From NCBI RefSeq assembly GCF_028389875.1, contig NC_084663.1, positions 17,126,666-17,190,665 of the forward strand: a stretch of DNA of 64,000 nucleotides. Reading direction: 5' to 3'. This DNA comes from Rhea pennata. Its lineage: Eukaryota > Chordata > Aves > Rheiformes > Rheidae. Below, piece by piece: positions 25,295 through 38,199 of the stretch; the first letter of the stretch is position 1, and each line of letters begins with the position of its first letter. The notes below the pieces were generated by a model. The model ran no database searches. It had not been told where the DNA came from and was given only the letters and a program-made list of their open reading frames with translations. The translations under genes were made by a program, and so were the position numbers.

Positions 25295-27599
25295 CCAGTG
25301 TCAGGATTACTACAGAAACTGTTCCTGGGATACTGCAAGGGTAACATCCATAGTGGTATATTTAAAAGTAATGTCTTTTCTGCTAATGGGGCTATTGCAA
25401 GAGACACAGATTTCCCTTTTTCATTTGTCTTTTCACACAAGGGCATAATTTCACAAACACCGTTAACTATTTTCTGAGATAGTTCCAGGTTATGCCAGTT
25501 GCTGGGGCCAGTGACTGTCATTTATGTTTACATGATGGTGACAGAGGAGATCAGGGACCAGAACTAGCTTAAAATGAAGCTTGCAAGGAGAAAATATGGT
25601 TGATTTTAATGTTCAGTTTAATGGATCAATTTCCCAGTCCTGTTCTCCATGTTGTTAGGGACAAGTCAAAGAATCACACAAGGGGAGAGTGAAGAGCAAA
25701 ATATGAGTCAAACTACAGCCTAAATTATAAAGGCATGGAGATGTTTACTCTCAGTGACTTTTCCTTAAACAATATAAAAATCTTCTCTAAGCCTTCAAGT
25801 ATTTTTATGCTCTCCTTAAATTGTCACTTCTCCTTTCTCCAAAACAATCTCTGAAAGTGGAGCTGATAACAGTGCCACCTCACAGAGAACAAAAACTAGC
25901 CCAACACTGTGACTGTGTGTAACGGGCCAACGTCTGAGAGTCTAGCCTTTCCCCTCCTGCTATGTTAGCTAGTCAGGAGACTCTGGAGGGAGAATGTTTG
26001 ATTTCATTTTTTAGACTTCTTGCTGCAGGCAGTTGTACCACCTGTAGAGACTGGAGTGGAGTTCTGGGCTGTTGGAAAGGAACGAGGACTTTGAAGCTGT
26101 GCTGAGTAAACCTGGGGCAGGCCCAGCAGAAGCCTGGCTTGCTCATATCTATGAACTGAAATTGTTCTATTTACCTCTCTATTCCTATATTACAGAGAAA
26201 TCCTGGATGGCATGTATTCCGATTTGCGGCTCACATGGATTGAAGGAAGAAGTTTCAGCACTGCCCACTAGCCCTTAATTTTATGTTCATTCCCCTTCTG
26301 CATCATCTGCTTTTTAGTGGAAGGAGGGCTAGCGACAGTGGCTTTAGGCCCACTCCAGGTATATTTTCATGTCTGATATCTGGCTTCCGCCATGTGATTG
26401 GAAAACAAAAGGAACTGCTAAGCTGGCACTTCCAAGGTGTCATGGCCAAACGACCCAGGTGAGTGATGGATTGCTGCTGCCAAACACAGACACCAGCAGT
26501 GGAAACTCATTGCTCTGGTGCTGACAGCAGCAGACCCGGCTTTCGCTCCAAAACTTGGTGTCCTGGGGACAGAACTTTGAATCTCATTTCAAAAGATATA
26601 ACAAGAGAATCCTGCTGGGGTCACTGGATTAAATGTAGCTGAAAGACTAGCGGTGTATGACCACTGAGCAAAGTATGGGAAAGAAGGCCTATTTTCTGGT
26701 GTGGAACCCCAAGTTGCAGTAGGGGAGTGGAATTACATCTCTGAAGCAATTTCCATTTGTTCTTAGCCCTTGCAGGTGGGTGGGTGTGAAGCCAGATGGT
26801 ACAGGGATATACTAGACGACCTGTCAGTACAGAGGTGTGGATTTGTACTTCATCCCCAGTGCATCACCATGTAAGAGCCCATGCTGCTCTGGGTTTTTGG
26901 AGATGTTTTTGGATGTGCAGGTCTGTGCAGTCCCTGCTTCAGGACCAATTGCAAAGTAATTACAACACTAAAAAAAACCCCAAGAAACAACTGAATGTTT
27001 CAGAACAGCGGAATTCTGCAGTTCCAAAAGCAATATTAATTTGTCAGGGGTCTCCATCACTCTCAGAGTAAAATGTAGAGGAAAGTAAGAGATGTAGTGC
27101 AAGGTTGTTATTTTGGGGTATGAATTTACATTTCCTTAAAAAGAAAGTCTGGGAGTTTAGGGTGAACCTGAGCTAATGGATTTTCTGGTTTTGCTGCAGA
27201 ATTTACATTTTTTTTAATTTACAGAATAAATTGCAGCAATCAGTTCTTATTTTAAAGATATGAACATTTTTGATTGGAAGTACTACAGCCTACCAGAGAT
27301 TTTGATTTTTTTTTTCATGTTGGCTAGTGTTGCATTTTGAGTAGGAAGTTTCAGCTTCATACCAGCTCTTCTTAGCTCATTGCGCTACCCAGCACTTCTG
27401 CCAAGTCAAACTTAATGGAGAGGTTCCTCCACTAATCTCTATGGCTTTTATCAAGATTTTATTATTGCTCACCTTACTGTGAACTCTGAAAAGGCAGGGG
27501 GAATATCTGAAGTCATTTAAACTCATTTGCAGTGTCACTGGGATGCAGGTAAGTGTTGCTGCCTCCACACCCTTGGTTTTGTTTCCTGGCAGATGGGCA

Positions 27600-28300
27600 A
27601 CAGAAGGGTGATGGTGATGAGGTGAGCTGCCCATTCCCCCCCTGGTCCGCATGTGCCTACACCGACGCCGGGGGGAGGCAGCATGGACAGCATCGCGGCA
27701 GAGAAAGTCCCCAGACAGTGGCACAAACAGCAGCATCTTGCACGCTGAAATAGGTCTTTGCAGCAGGCAAAGCAGCAGCCAGGGACGGGAAGCGACCCAA
27801 CACCCGCCTCTTTCCATCCGTACATCTCGCCACAGGCAGCACGAATGTCCGTGCCGGCCTTGGGCGTGCAGGGCCCAGGTGCCCTCACCCACGGCCGGAT
27901 CGGTCGCTCCCTGGTTCAGAGGGACACAGAGGAAGAGCCAGCGCTGAAATTTCCCCAGGCACCAGCCCGCTTGTTGGACTTGCTCTTTGAAGGAGGCCTC
28001 ACACGCTACCATCAAGCACGGCCCTCCTTTTACTCGCTGGAGTATCCAGCGTGGCTTGCGCCCCGCGCACAAGCAGAGGTGTTGGCGCCTGCCCACTGCA
28101 GGGCATGGGGCAGGTCAGGCCTGCGAGAGCGCAGCGACACATGCTGGCTCCTGGGCCCATCTCTGGTGACTGGAAGGAAGCAGCCAAACAGGAAGACTTC
28201 AGAGACCAGGGCTCTGTGCCGCTGCTGCCCCTCTCCCCTGCCAGTGCCAAACATGCGTGTCTTCGGAGCACGGAGGGGAATGCGCTGTCCTTTGAATGAG
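27600..28300. other. GC-rich sequence on the 3' side of H2B
   Basis: GC-rich sequence with modest CpG continues from the H2B gene to about 27.6 kb. Several frames of 100-240 codons overlap on both strands (for example 27377-28096 minus and 27758-28306 plus). None has a known motif, and their mutual overlap fits a compositional cause. Confidence 0.5.
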
Positions 28301-28380
28301 ATGTGAAAGCAGAGGCCTTCTCTGCCAGCATTGCCAGAGACGCGATGTACAAAACCCGTAGCATGTCCTGAGCAGGAAAA

Positions 28381-28440
28381 TAAGCCGACATCCTGATCAC
28401 CGTCTCCTCTTTCAATAGAGAGCTTCTAATGCCTAGCCCA
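28381..28440 (-). other. H2B 3' flank: no canonical histone stem-loop, only a weak hairpin
   Basis: Replication-dependent histone mRNAs normally end at a 6-bp stem with a 4-base loop 30-60 bases after the stop. I read 28300-28545 and found no such element. The nearest thing is CTCTATTGAAAGAG on the minus strand (4-bp stem, 6-base loop, about 120 bases after the stop), which does not fit the consensus. No run of T on the plus strand marks a retrocopy poly(A) tail. Confidence 0.4.
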
Positions 28441-28545
28441 AGACTGCAAACTGCCGTCTGTAGCGGTAGTGATGTTAATCCGTGTAGCAGCTGCCCCTCT
28501 GGTGCCCATCTCTGCCTACGAGTCCCGATGGAGACCAGCAGCCAG

Positions 28546-28999
<454 letters not shown>

Positions 29000-30179
29000 T
29001 ACAAAATAATTTTACTGAAAGATGGGAGACTGATTCAGGGCAGGAAGGAAGAACTAAATGCAGAGGTAAGAGATGCAATGACATCTCTGACATCTGAGAT
29101 AAAACCCCCATGACCAACTGCAAGCATTTTTGAATTGCCAGTGAGAACTGCTCTGGTTTGTGTATGTTCTTGTGTTGTTTTCTGTTTAAATACCCATCAA
29201 ACTGGCCTTGTAAACACTGCTGAACCCAGGCCTACTTGGCCTGGAATGAGCTGGGAATGAACATGTTTCTGAGAACATTACAGGAATTGGTCTTCGCCAA
29301 AGAAAACAATGTTTGTAACATGGATTAGGCCAAATCGTTCTGGAATGGTCTGGAGACAGTTACAAGAGATCACTGAAACCACCTTTATATTAAATTGTTT
29401 AAAATTATTTTACATAGTTATTACAAACTCCAGTAAACCCTGTTTTCTGTGTGTGGGCAGAAGCTTATTTTGTATGTGTCCGTGGATATTGTTTTACGTC
29501 ATGTATTACAGTGGAACATAAAAATAATTAAACTCTAAGCTGGCTAGCTGAAGTACTGGAAACTCCCAATGCTCCAGTCAGCTAGCAAAAATAGAGTAGA
29601 AAAGCTGAAAGGAGGTGGCAAGAAGCACCTGGCACAGAATCAGGAAAGTAGACAGCAAAAAAAGCAAGGTGCTTTTTGGCTTCAAGTTGATTGAGGGAAG
29701 CTACAGGGACTGAAATGGTCTCTGCCATTTTGCACTTTCTGCTCTCAGGAAAGCAGGTCTCTTTTCACCTGTTTACATCAAAAATGCCTGATTCTGTTCC
29801 TGATTTTTTTCCTTCGCTAGGCCGCAATTTGCAGAGCCCTGACCTTTCGCTGACTGCCGTAATCCAGAAGCACAGTAATAAAAAGACGGTATGTAGATGG
29901 GTCATAAAACCAGATGCCAGCATGGGTCCATGGAATAACTATGCTGTAAACTGGGCTTTTGATATGAATGGTTTGGTGTTCAGCATGGAAAAGCTAATCT
30001 CCAGCCTTTTGCCCCCAACCAGCTTCCAGCCTTGTCCCAGGGCCTCTCCTTCGAAGAGGGCCTACGAATTACACTCTGTCGGCTAGGAGACACAGGAAGG
30101 GAAAAAAAGGAGCCTGATGGCACACGTGAAAATGGACAGAGGGTTAACAGGGGAGAGAAATCTGGGACTTAATGCATGG
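29000..30179. other. H2B 5' flank; no gene seen
   Basis: A/T-rich. I looked for octamer, CCAAT and E2F-type sites serving the H2B gene and saw none close to it; ATTGG on the plus strand at 29285 is a distant CCAAT candidate. Confidence 0.5.
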
Positions 30180-30400
30180 GCAGTACACAGAGACCCAAAC
30201 GCCCTCGGGCCGGGGCGCGGAGCTGGGACGCTGGGCTGGGCTTAGCTGAGGTCCCTCGAGCACAGAAGCGCACGTCCTTCCCTGGAGCTCGGCCACCAGG
30301 CAGCCGCGGGGGACGGACCGGTGCAACAACCCCGGGGATACGGCAACACGCCTAGAGCCCCTCCGTGTCGTGTGTAAAAACTGTCCTGTCTGCTCTCCAC
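30180..30400. promoter_or_regulatory. Small CpG-rich patch
   Basis: About 20 CpGs fall in about 200 bases (GGGCCGGGGCGCGGAG, GCCGCGGGGGACGGACCGG and others) inside A/T-rich DNA, 1.3 kb on the 5' side of H2B. It could be a small unmethylated regulatory element or a remnant promoter. No TATA box, splice donor or gene is evident. Confidence 0.4.
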
Positions 30401-31227
30401 TCTTGTGGAGATCCCCCAAACCGCCTGCTTGCCTGAAAGCTAAAACGTGGCACCAGTGCCCTCAACACTCAGTTTATGCTAAGACAAAGCACTTTCTTCC
30501 TTAATGCTAATGGTAGTTTCGCCTTTGTGAGGCCTAGGAGACACGTTCAGGTTTCCTTTGCTTCTTGCAGAAAATGAGTGTTTTGTCAATCTAAAACGGG
30601 GTACTTCGTGCTAGGCTGAAAGGGACAGAGTACAGGAAAACTTCACGTAATAGTGAATAGTGAATAATTACAAGAACACAACAAACTCCCTCACTGCACC
30701 AGAATCTCAAAATGCTCACGTCAAAAGCACGCAAATACTAACAAAAAAACCCTACAAAAATACATATAAATCATCCTCAAGCCAGTAGAACTGTCAGTAT
30801 CCTAACCTAATATAGGAGGACAGGAAAGAAAATAGACTGAAAGCTGTTGATGCTTTCTTCTAATTGGTTTTGTTTTATGAACATTAGTATTTTTTCTGAG
30901 TTTCAGGAAGTCTGTATTTTTATCTGTATCTTTTTTATCTGTATGTGCTTATACAAGCTGGTGACCACAAATGAACATATTTTACTGACTCTCTTTCAAA
31001 TTAAAAGGAAAACAATTTCATAGAAAGAGAAAGGAGATGGGCACACTGGTAGAGCAGCTTTCCTTCAGGTGAATGCACAACGTGGCAAAGACCTATGACT
31101 AAGCCTGAACCAGATGGAAAAAATTGGACAAAGACCATGCCCAGTGCACCACAGCTGAATTTTAGAGAAAAATGAATTCAGAAGCTTGGCACAGCAAAAC
31201 ATTAATTTGGAAAATATGAATAAACAA
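30401..31227. other. No gene seen
   Basis: A/T-rich, with small tandem echoes (GTGAATA x2 near 30655 and TTTTTATCTGTAT x2 near 30915). No frame of note. Confidence 0.6.
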
Positions 31228-31380
31228 TGTTAAAAAAATCATAGAAACTTGCTCAAGGAAGGAACCTCAAGAGCTCCACACTCCGCTTTTTGAGGATGCG
31301 GTACCCTTAGACAAGCCCTGGCAGGTTGATTTCTTCCCTCTTCTTGAAAATCTCCAAAGGTAAGATTTTCAGAAGCCCCT
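31228..31380 (-). mobile_element. Old CR1-type LINE 3' fragment (short)
   Basis: On the plus strand the order AATCATAGAA, AAGGAACCTCAAGAGCTC, TTAGACAAGCCCTGGCAGGT and TTCTTGAAAATCTCCAAAGG follows the reversed 3' end of old CR1 elements (the 'AATCATAGAA...GGGACCTC...' pattern). It is diverged and partial. Confidence 0.55.
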
Positions 31381-32135
31381 AAAATCTGGAACTGAACTGA
31401 ACTAGTTCTTCACCTCATTCACCATCACATTCCCTTTCTTAATTTTTTTCTGGCATTCTTTGCAGTGAGGGGATTTGGCATGTGAAATCCTGAACCGAGC
31501 TGAAAGTGCTGAATGCACTTCGAAATGCTGAGACCTGTCTACTTAAATAGTTCATTTTCTTCCTTTGCTAGGCCTCTATCTGGGAAACAACACAGGGGGA
31601 AAAAAAATCCCCTACTGGTTTTATTTGCAAACTTGAAGATATTCTTTTCAATGGAAAGGCATTTTTCCAAGACAAGAAATAACTGTGCATTTCTTTTCCT
31701 CTCGAGCTAGTTTCCTGACAGAAAAATACTGCAACTGCAAAATGTAAACGACCATTTCTTACGCTTTTAAAAAGTATATGCATTTAAAATATGCAGCAGT
31801 TGTTAATTCCACTTGTATTGCAGCTTTTCAAATGAAAACAACACATAAAAGGCACCAGAGTGATTTCATTTGTCTCCAGAAAACATCACTCCTCCAGGAC
31901 AATTCTGCCCATTTAACTTCCTAAAACCCTTGGACAGTGCAGCTAGGACCTCACTCTTTTTCCATTTATGGCTGTGATGAGGGAATTGGTGATACTGAAG
32001 TCCAGAGGTTACTATGAAAGCTTTAGTGTCACTGCTTCCCTCATTTTCTCCTCCACCTATTTCTTTGCAGCCCACTGTTTAACGGCTAAATAACACCTTC
32101 TCTGGGAATGGGCTTGCTTCCTTCCCGACTGTTTG

Positions 32136-32192
32136 GACAGTGCCTAGCACAAGGGGCCCTGACTGAGGTTGCTAGGTGCTAAATAAATAATG
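32136..32192 (+). repeat. Old interspersed repeat, class uncertain
   Basis: The pattern CAGTGCCTAGCACAAGGGGC ... GCTAGGTGCTAAATAAATAA resembles a dispersed reptile/bird repeat that I remember as ending in (AAT)n-like sequence. Only about 55 bases survive, so I cannot class it. It lies about 240 bases before the forward CR1 fragment. Confidence 0.4.
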
Positions 32193-32243
32193 TCAGTACT
32201 GGCCTACAGTGGCACCACCAGTCCTGTTAACAGCGTAAGGCAC

Positions 32244-32264
32244 TCATAGCAGGCACTGCTATGA
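32244..32264. repeat. Perfect hairpin, 9-bp arms, 3-base loop
   Basis: TCATAGCAG and CTGCTATGA are exact reverse complements around GCA. It is short and of unknown role. Confidence 0.85.
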
Positions 32265-32433
32265 CACAAAGACGAAATTAGCAGGATTATTCCCAAACAT
32301 CAGGAGAGTTTATTGAAGGAAAACTAGGTCACCTTAAAAAAAAAGTTTTTGATGAAAACAATTGCATTTCTTTCTTTTTCTTTTTTTTTCCAGAAAATGA
32401 AAACCCTGAAGAGTTTAACAATTACTAGCCTTT

Positions 32434-32662
32434 TTGTTAGAAAACATTGCCATGATGACTGACTTTTTTAGTGTGAGGGTAAATCCTGGTTTATCATGGT
32501 TACCCACAGAGGTTGTGGAGGCTTCATACTTGGAAATATTCAAAACTCCACTGGACACAGCCCTCAGCAACCTGCTCCAGCTGATCCTGCTTGAGTGGAA
32601 GGTTGGACCAGGCGATCTCCAGACATCCTTGCCAACCTCAACTCTTCTCTGATCCTGCGACT
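32434..32662 (+). mobile_element. CR1 LINE 3' fragment
   Basis: This is a shorter and more diverged copy of the same CR1 3' region. It has the CCCACAGAGGTTGTGGAGGC block, the AAATATTCAAAACTCCACTGG block, AACCTGCTCCAGCTGATCCT, and a GGTTGGACCA...GATCTCCAGA tail ending near CTTCTCTGATCCTG. It is truncated and non-functional. Open frames overlapping it on either strand are repeat-derived. Confidence 0.87.
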
Positions 32663-35600
32663 CCTGGAAGCTGAAGCAGGATATCTTGGACCTTGAACAT
32701 GCTTTTTGAGTTATTTTTCTCCAGACAGAGCTTTTCCATGGCATACTGCAGCTGGGAACTCTCCCAAAGACGCCTACTGAGGGAAACTGCACTGTACTAT
32801 GAAAGATGTGGATCAGACAAACATACATGTCCCTGCGAGGCAGGGATAGCCCATGCAAAAAGAGGCATTTGAAGTATCAAGGGGATATTTGGAAAGTTCC
32901 AGGATTTTAATGAAAATGTTTGACCATATTTTTGCTTTACAGCTACTTTTTATGCTGTGAGTCAATCAATCATCTGTGCTGGCATTTCTTTTCTTTCTCA
33001 GAAGCAGCCTCAGAAAAAAAAAACAAAAGCAACAACAGCATTTTTCTAGCCAGTTCTAAGCACTAAACAGCAGCCTGTCTGCTGCTATCTTCCCATCTAA
33101 GAGAACCAGAGCAGTAAGGAGTGACAGATGTATCTTGCTTTGTGTTGATTCCCCTTTCTTCAGCATCGTTAAAAGGAAAATGAACTACAAACATATTTAT
33201 AGATATAAATCCTTGCAGACTCTCGGATCTGAAATGGGAGAGTAGTCCTGCTGAGAAATTCCACGTGAAGCCTGCTCCTACCTCTGCTTTCCCTGGGCCT
33301 AATATATCGACAGATAGATAGAGAAGCTTGTTCAGCAATTTTTTCCATTACTGGCCTCACTGCTAAGTCTGTAAGATCAATGCCAAGTGAGTGCCAATGG
33401 TGTGTATGGAGGACAACGGGAGGACTATCATCTGTCCTTCTGGACTACTTTTCAGGCAGGGATGCAAATGACATTGAGCTTTTTCTTTTATCTTTTCTTT
33501 CTTTCTTTCTTTTTTCTTCTTCGTTACTAAAAGCTGCCCTTGCAGTGCTAAGCTCTGTGGCATCTCCTCCGGCTGCTCTCTTGTAATTTACTGATCAACC
33601 ACAAAGCTTACATTTCATTAACCAGCACTTTGTTTTTATGAAACATCCATAGGAAAAATTCAAGCTCTCACCTTCCAGACAACATTCCATTTCTTCTGAT
33701 ATTTGCTAAACTTCTGATGATCTATTTTAATCCTTGTAAGAGTAAATGAGCACCAATAGGATCTCATTAGTTGTTCTACTCCCTAAATATGAATGTTCTA
33801 TTACTTCCATCCAATTACAGTCCCTTTCTGTAATCTAGATTTAATCCTGCATGTCAAGAAACTTAAATTTGTTGCTACACTTTGTTTTACTATTTCTCAT
33901 ACACGAAGGATGGCAACAAATGACAGGATGTTTCCATGGAGAAGAAAAGGCTTTCTAATGGGTTCTTTCATTTGCTCAAAATTGTTTCTAAAACCACAGA
34001 CAGAAGATCTGTTAAATACAGTTTACAGATAGCCAGATTGGCATCTGATGAGGCTTGCTGGAAGAGCATATTTCCCAAACTGCAAATCCTCTCCCTTTCA
34101 TAGTGTGTGACAATCTACCTTAAAGTTATTAAACAAGAATTCTCTCAGCCAACATGTACCATTAAATAGTGCTGAGAAAACAAGCAGAGATTTTATGGTT
34201 GTTTGGCAACAAGCTTAGCCTAGGTAGTAAAACGACCAATATGTGATGATTCACAGTGTGACATTGGTGATGCTTCCTCACGGGAAAAACCTGACAGTCC
34301 TATTTTGGACTGAAAGGAATTTTTCTCTGTGTTCACTGTCTAGCATGTGCTGATGAGGTAATATTTGTTTTCTTCTTAGAGTAATAAGGAGCATCTACCA
34401 GACTAAGGTAAAATCCAATATGAAATGTCTGTTATTCTTCCAATTACGGAGGGACACACAGCTCTATTTCAGAATTCCAGGTTTCTTGCCACATAACCAA
34501 ACAGTAATAATAACCTCTCCAGCCACAATCTCATATGCTCTGCTATATGTTACATGATTGATCTTGTAAAGTTATTATTTAAATTCTTACTTTGGGTATA
34601 TAAGTGCAGTTCTTCTGTTGAAGAGATTTATGGCTATGGACTGGAGCACAAGAATACTTAGAACTGAACGTGCCTCCTCTCCCTTAAATTATACAGAAAT
34701 GCTACAAATTCAGTCCCTGCCGCATGCACATTACATTCAATTCGCTCTATGCTTTCAGAAGTACAGGCAGAGCACAGCACTGCCATGGACTGGCATCCTA
34801 ACTCCTTGCCTGCTCCTTAGTATCATTGCCTGTGTTAACCTGGGAGTCATGTACTTAATCTTTTATTTGCTTCTCTTTTTGGGTATTTCCATGTATGATT
34901 TTAGAAAATACATTCTTCAAACATCAGCCACAGCTGCAGTTTCTTGTGCTACCTCTCCTAAAGCTGCAAATACTTCTCCGGATTGTGCAGCTATCAGAGA
35001 TGCTTATGCATGAAGCAAGAAGCAGGGCTGTAGATTAGTGCTGTCTGCAGGGAGTATACACTGAATTTTTAAAGAAAAAAAAATCTTATTCATGACCCAA
35101 GGCAAAGCAGCAGAGTGACACAGTGCTGCAAGAAGAATGATGGCCAAGAGACTAAATACTGCTGTCCTTACTCTGATTAGTCAATGAGGGGATTTAACCT
35201 GGGTCTACAACCGCAAGTATGATGTTCAGAGATCGATACCTTTTAAATATTTTAAAGAATACATCCAGTACTGCAATCTGCTAAAATTACACTCCAGTCA
35301 GCTTTCCTACAAAGACTGCCAAGGTTTAAGAGAAATATATGTTATCATAACTATACTCTGAAAACCCTCAGTACTAAATCAGTCCTTATGCATGCAAAAT
35401 AAATGAATTTATATTCATGAGAATACAGATAGGCTAAATCTGTAATTCAGTCTCAACAGAATATACAAATGGTCTCTTCCAGGGGTTTAACCAGTAAGCC
35501 ACAACCTCAAAACAATACAAACTTCAGCATGAGCTTCCTCTCCATGTTTCAAGTTATCAGGATTTGCTGCTTCTGCCACAAATCCTTTTCTTAAACAACA

Positions 35601-37747
35601 GGCTTGTTCCCTTTATATCCCACTTGGAGTTATCTGGAGCCACTGGTCAATCTGCCAGTTGTAATTCTGTACTTTAGCCCAGGGTTTCGCTCCTGTTCTT
35701 GCGGTAATTCAGCAAAGTTGCTCTGAACACACAGCAAGGTCAGAGCCTGCCAACCACTTAGAGGGAGATGATCTCAAACAGAACTAGAGCAATCCTGCTT
35801 TGCAAGAAAAGCTGCACAGTTTCTAAATTAAGTTATAATAATAAGCTTGAAGAACTGCTATGACACGTAAACAGGCTATTCTTAAGGATTTTATGGAGTA
35901 AAGGAGAATTACCCAAACCTTAGAGACTATTTTCATTGATGTTGAAAAGGATATCCATTAAAAAGGTTCTTTTTCAGCCCTGGCCAAAAATATGAAGAGT
36001 TACAGACCAATACTTGCAGGCCAGAAGGGGAGAGTGAGTGTGAGAGAGATAAGAAACCCCATGAGATTAGAGTTGCTCCTGAGTAAAAAAAGGAGATACA
36101 TGAGAACCAACACAGACGTGAGGTGCACCTCATTCTCCTACAAGCTGCCGGTATTTCTGTAACCTTCTACATTGCTAAAGGTCATTTGTGTACCAATGAT
36201 CATACCTCGAAATGTGGCTGTGAATACTATGTAATAGATGTAAAAATATGCTGAAGTGGAGATTACGCTGCCAAATTAGACTGAAGATCATACAAAGGTC
36301 ATTAAGGCTCTTCAGAGTTGCTGTAAGGGGCACATCACAAGTATTGCCACATGTTGAAAAGCAAGACTTTCCAACAACCTTCTTGCTGTATATACAGGTC
36401 TAATACAGGCATACTCAACAGAACAGGGCTGCAAGTATCACAAACTCACACCCTATGTGCAGGATTTAAGAAAGAAGAGCCAAGTGAGGGTGCAACGTGT
36501 GCGACTAATCCACCATGACAGACATTCCCCCAAATGAGAGTCTCTAAGTTCAATTATAGTCTTCCAATAACATTACCCATGTCTTCTCACCATTTCAGAA
36601 AGTACTAAAAATGATTAAAAACAGAAACACTGGAAAGCATGTAATTAATGAAAAAGTCAGGAATACATGAAACCTGCTTTATTACTAATGTACGTGTGCC
36701 TGGGAATGTAGAATGTGAATACCGGCTTCATGGGTTGATTCTGTAAACCAAACAGGTACATTCAAAAGTATTGCATGCTATGCCGCAAGCTAAAAGGAAG
36801 CGACTGGCACAGTGTCCGATTTCATTGTTATAGGATACAGAAAATATTGTTTTGTGTATATTAATAATAGATTTGGCATATTCATAGCAATTTTACTGTA
36901 AGCATCTTGAAGTAATGAAGATGTCTGACTATTATTGCAGCCTATGGGGAAACAAAGACTAATGTCCTCCCTCATATCTCACACCACCCGAAAACAGAAC
37001 TGGGAATACAATTCAGCACTGCTGATCCCTTTCTCCGCTGCAACCACTAGATCACATTACCATAGCTGGAGAGTCATCCGAGTGTTAGAGGTCAGCTCAG
37101 AAGTAGAGAAGTAGGGAAAGAGATGAGGAAAATATGGCTTGCACAGCTGACAAAACAGCTAAAAGGGGAGCTAGCTACTCTCTACACATAGCTCAGTGGT
37201 GAACATTGAGGAGACGAGTTGTTTAAGGTAAAAGTAAATTCTAGCACAAGAACTGACAATAATTTAAAATGCTTAAAATGTTTATGGTAAACATACACTG
37301 GAAATAAGAAGTAGGAACCTCAGTTACATCCTTTATTTTGTAGTGGAGGGGAATGAAGGAGAAAGACGAAGAAATCTGAATCTTCCATATCGTAAAAAAT
37401 GACATCTGATAGAAGTCTTTTCAAAAAACTAGGATATGACTCCAACTGTAGCAGGTAACTGGTCTCCATGCACCAGACAATCCCTTTTTGTTGCATATTG
37501 CTAGGCTACTAAAGCAGCAGTGCCAAAATGCACAAAGGTCTTTTACTTTGCATTTCTCTTTATTTTTTTTTAATTGTTCATTCCTTCTTCTCATACCCAT
37601 TGTAAGTGCCAGGCGGTTCAAGGCCCCAGGAGGTTTACTGCCACTTGGTCCCATTGAACATGTGATACTTGTACAGACAAATGGCTGATTGAACAGCCAC
37701 TTGAACAGCCACAGGGTTGAAAAGCACGTAGTTCCCACAATCTCTCT
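32663..37747. other. No gene seen
   Basis: A/T-rich, mostly without CpG. One 127-codon frame from the ATG at 34630 has a hydrophobic stretch and a TATATAAG 33 bases upstream of that ATG. It is treated under findings, not called as a gene. Confidence 0.5.
33481..33532 (+). repeat. (TTTC)n pyrimidine tract
   Basis: A T/C-only stretch contains four or five TTTC units. It is the complement type of the GAAA repeat at 21.7 kb. Confidence 0.9.
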
Positions 37748-37766
37748 AAAAAAAAGGAGGGGGGGG
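37748..37766 (+). repeat. Purine tract A8-GGAGG-G6
   Basis: Nineteen purines in a row resemble a polypurine tract. No LTR boundary follows (the next bases are TTCAG, not TG) and no retroviral gene lies nearby, so it is listed only as low-complexity sequence. Confidence 0.7.
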
Positions 37767-38199
37767 TTCAGTCCAGTTTAGCCCATGCCCAAATTCCAAA
37801 CCATACAAACTGTCTGTGAATACTGTTTTATTTTAGCTCTAATTATCATTTGTATTGTGATAGCCCAGCAGTTAGTGCCATTATTAAGAGCAGCTAGCGT
37901 GCAAGCTGCTATACCGATATGGGCTAAAAAAAGGCAACCTCCTTCCAAAAGAAATCAAAGGGTAATTAGGGACATATCAATATTTACATTAGGCAGTTGC
38001 AACCACTAGACTAGACTAGAAGTGAAGAAAATAGGGGCTGGTGGACAAAGCAATAGCCCCTACTCTAGCAGTCCTTGCCAGGAAGTAGCAATTAGACAAC
38101 TAAATATAAGGCTCAGTTTTCAAAACACAAAAGGTTTTCAGAGGCATCAGGTTTAAAATGTCAGTTGAGTGCCATATTATTGGTATCATATTCTTATTT

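Larger units (their letters stand above)
22211..27599. other. No gene seen; contains twin hairpins and CCT repeat
   Basis: Frames here reach 125-138 codons (23582-23959 plus, 24672-25088 plus) without recognisable domains. A splice-like pair encloses 26359-26458 (100 bases, one open frame), but its acceptor is weak. Confidence 0.55.

Noticed and set aside
26359-26458. 100-base segment between CACTCCAG and CCCAG|GTGAGT, open in one frame
   Set aside because: The donor is excellent but the acceptor tract is weak, the peptide is unrecognised and there is no neighbouring exon.
32415-32858. 147-codon minus-strand frame
   Set aside because: Half of it is antisense to the CR1 fragment at 32434-32662; no protein motif.
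37748-38009. Purine tract followed by a 74-codon frame with a hydrophobic segment, suggesting the end of an endogenous retrovirus
   Set aside because: No TG-starting LTR follows the tract, no paired LTR, primer-binding site, or gag/pol-like frame was found, and the frame is too short to assign.
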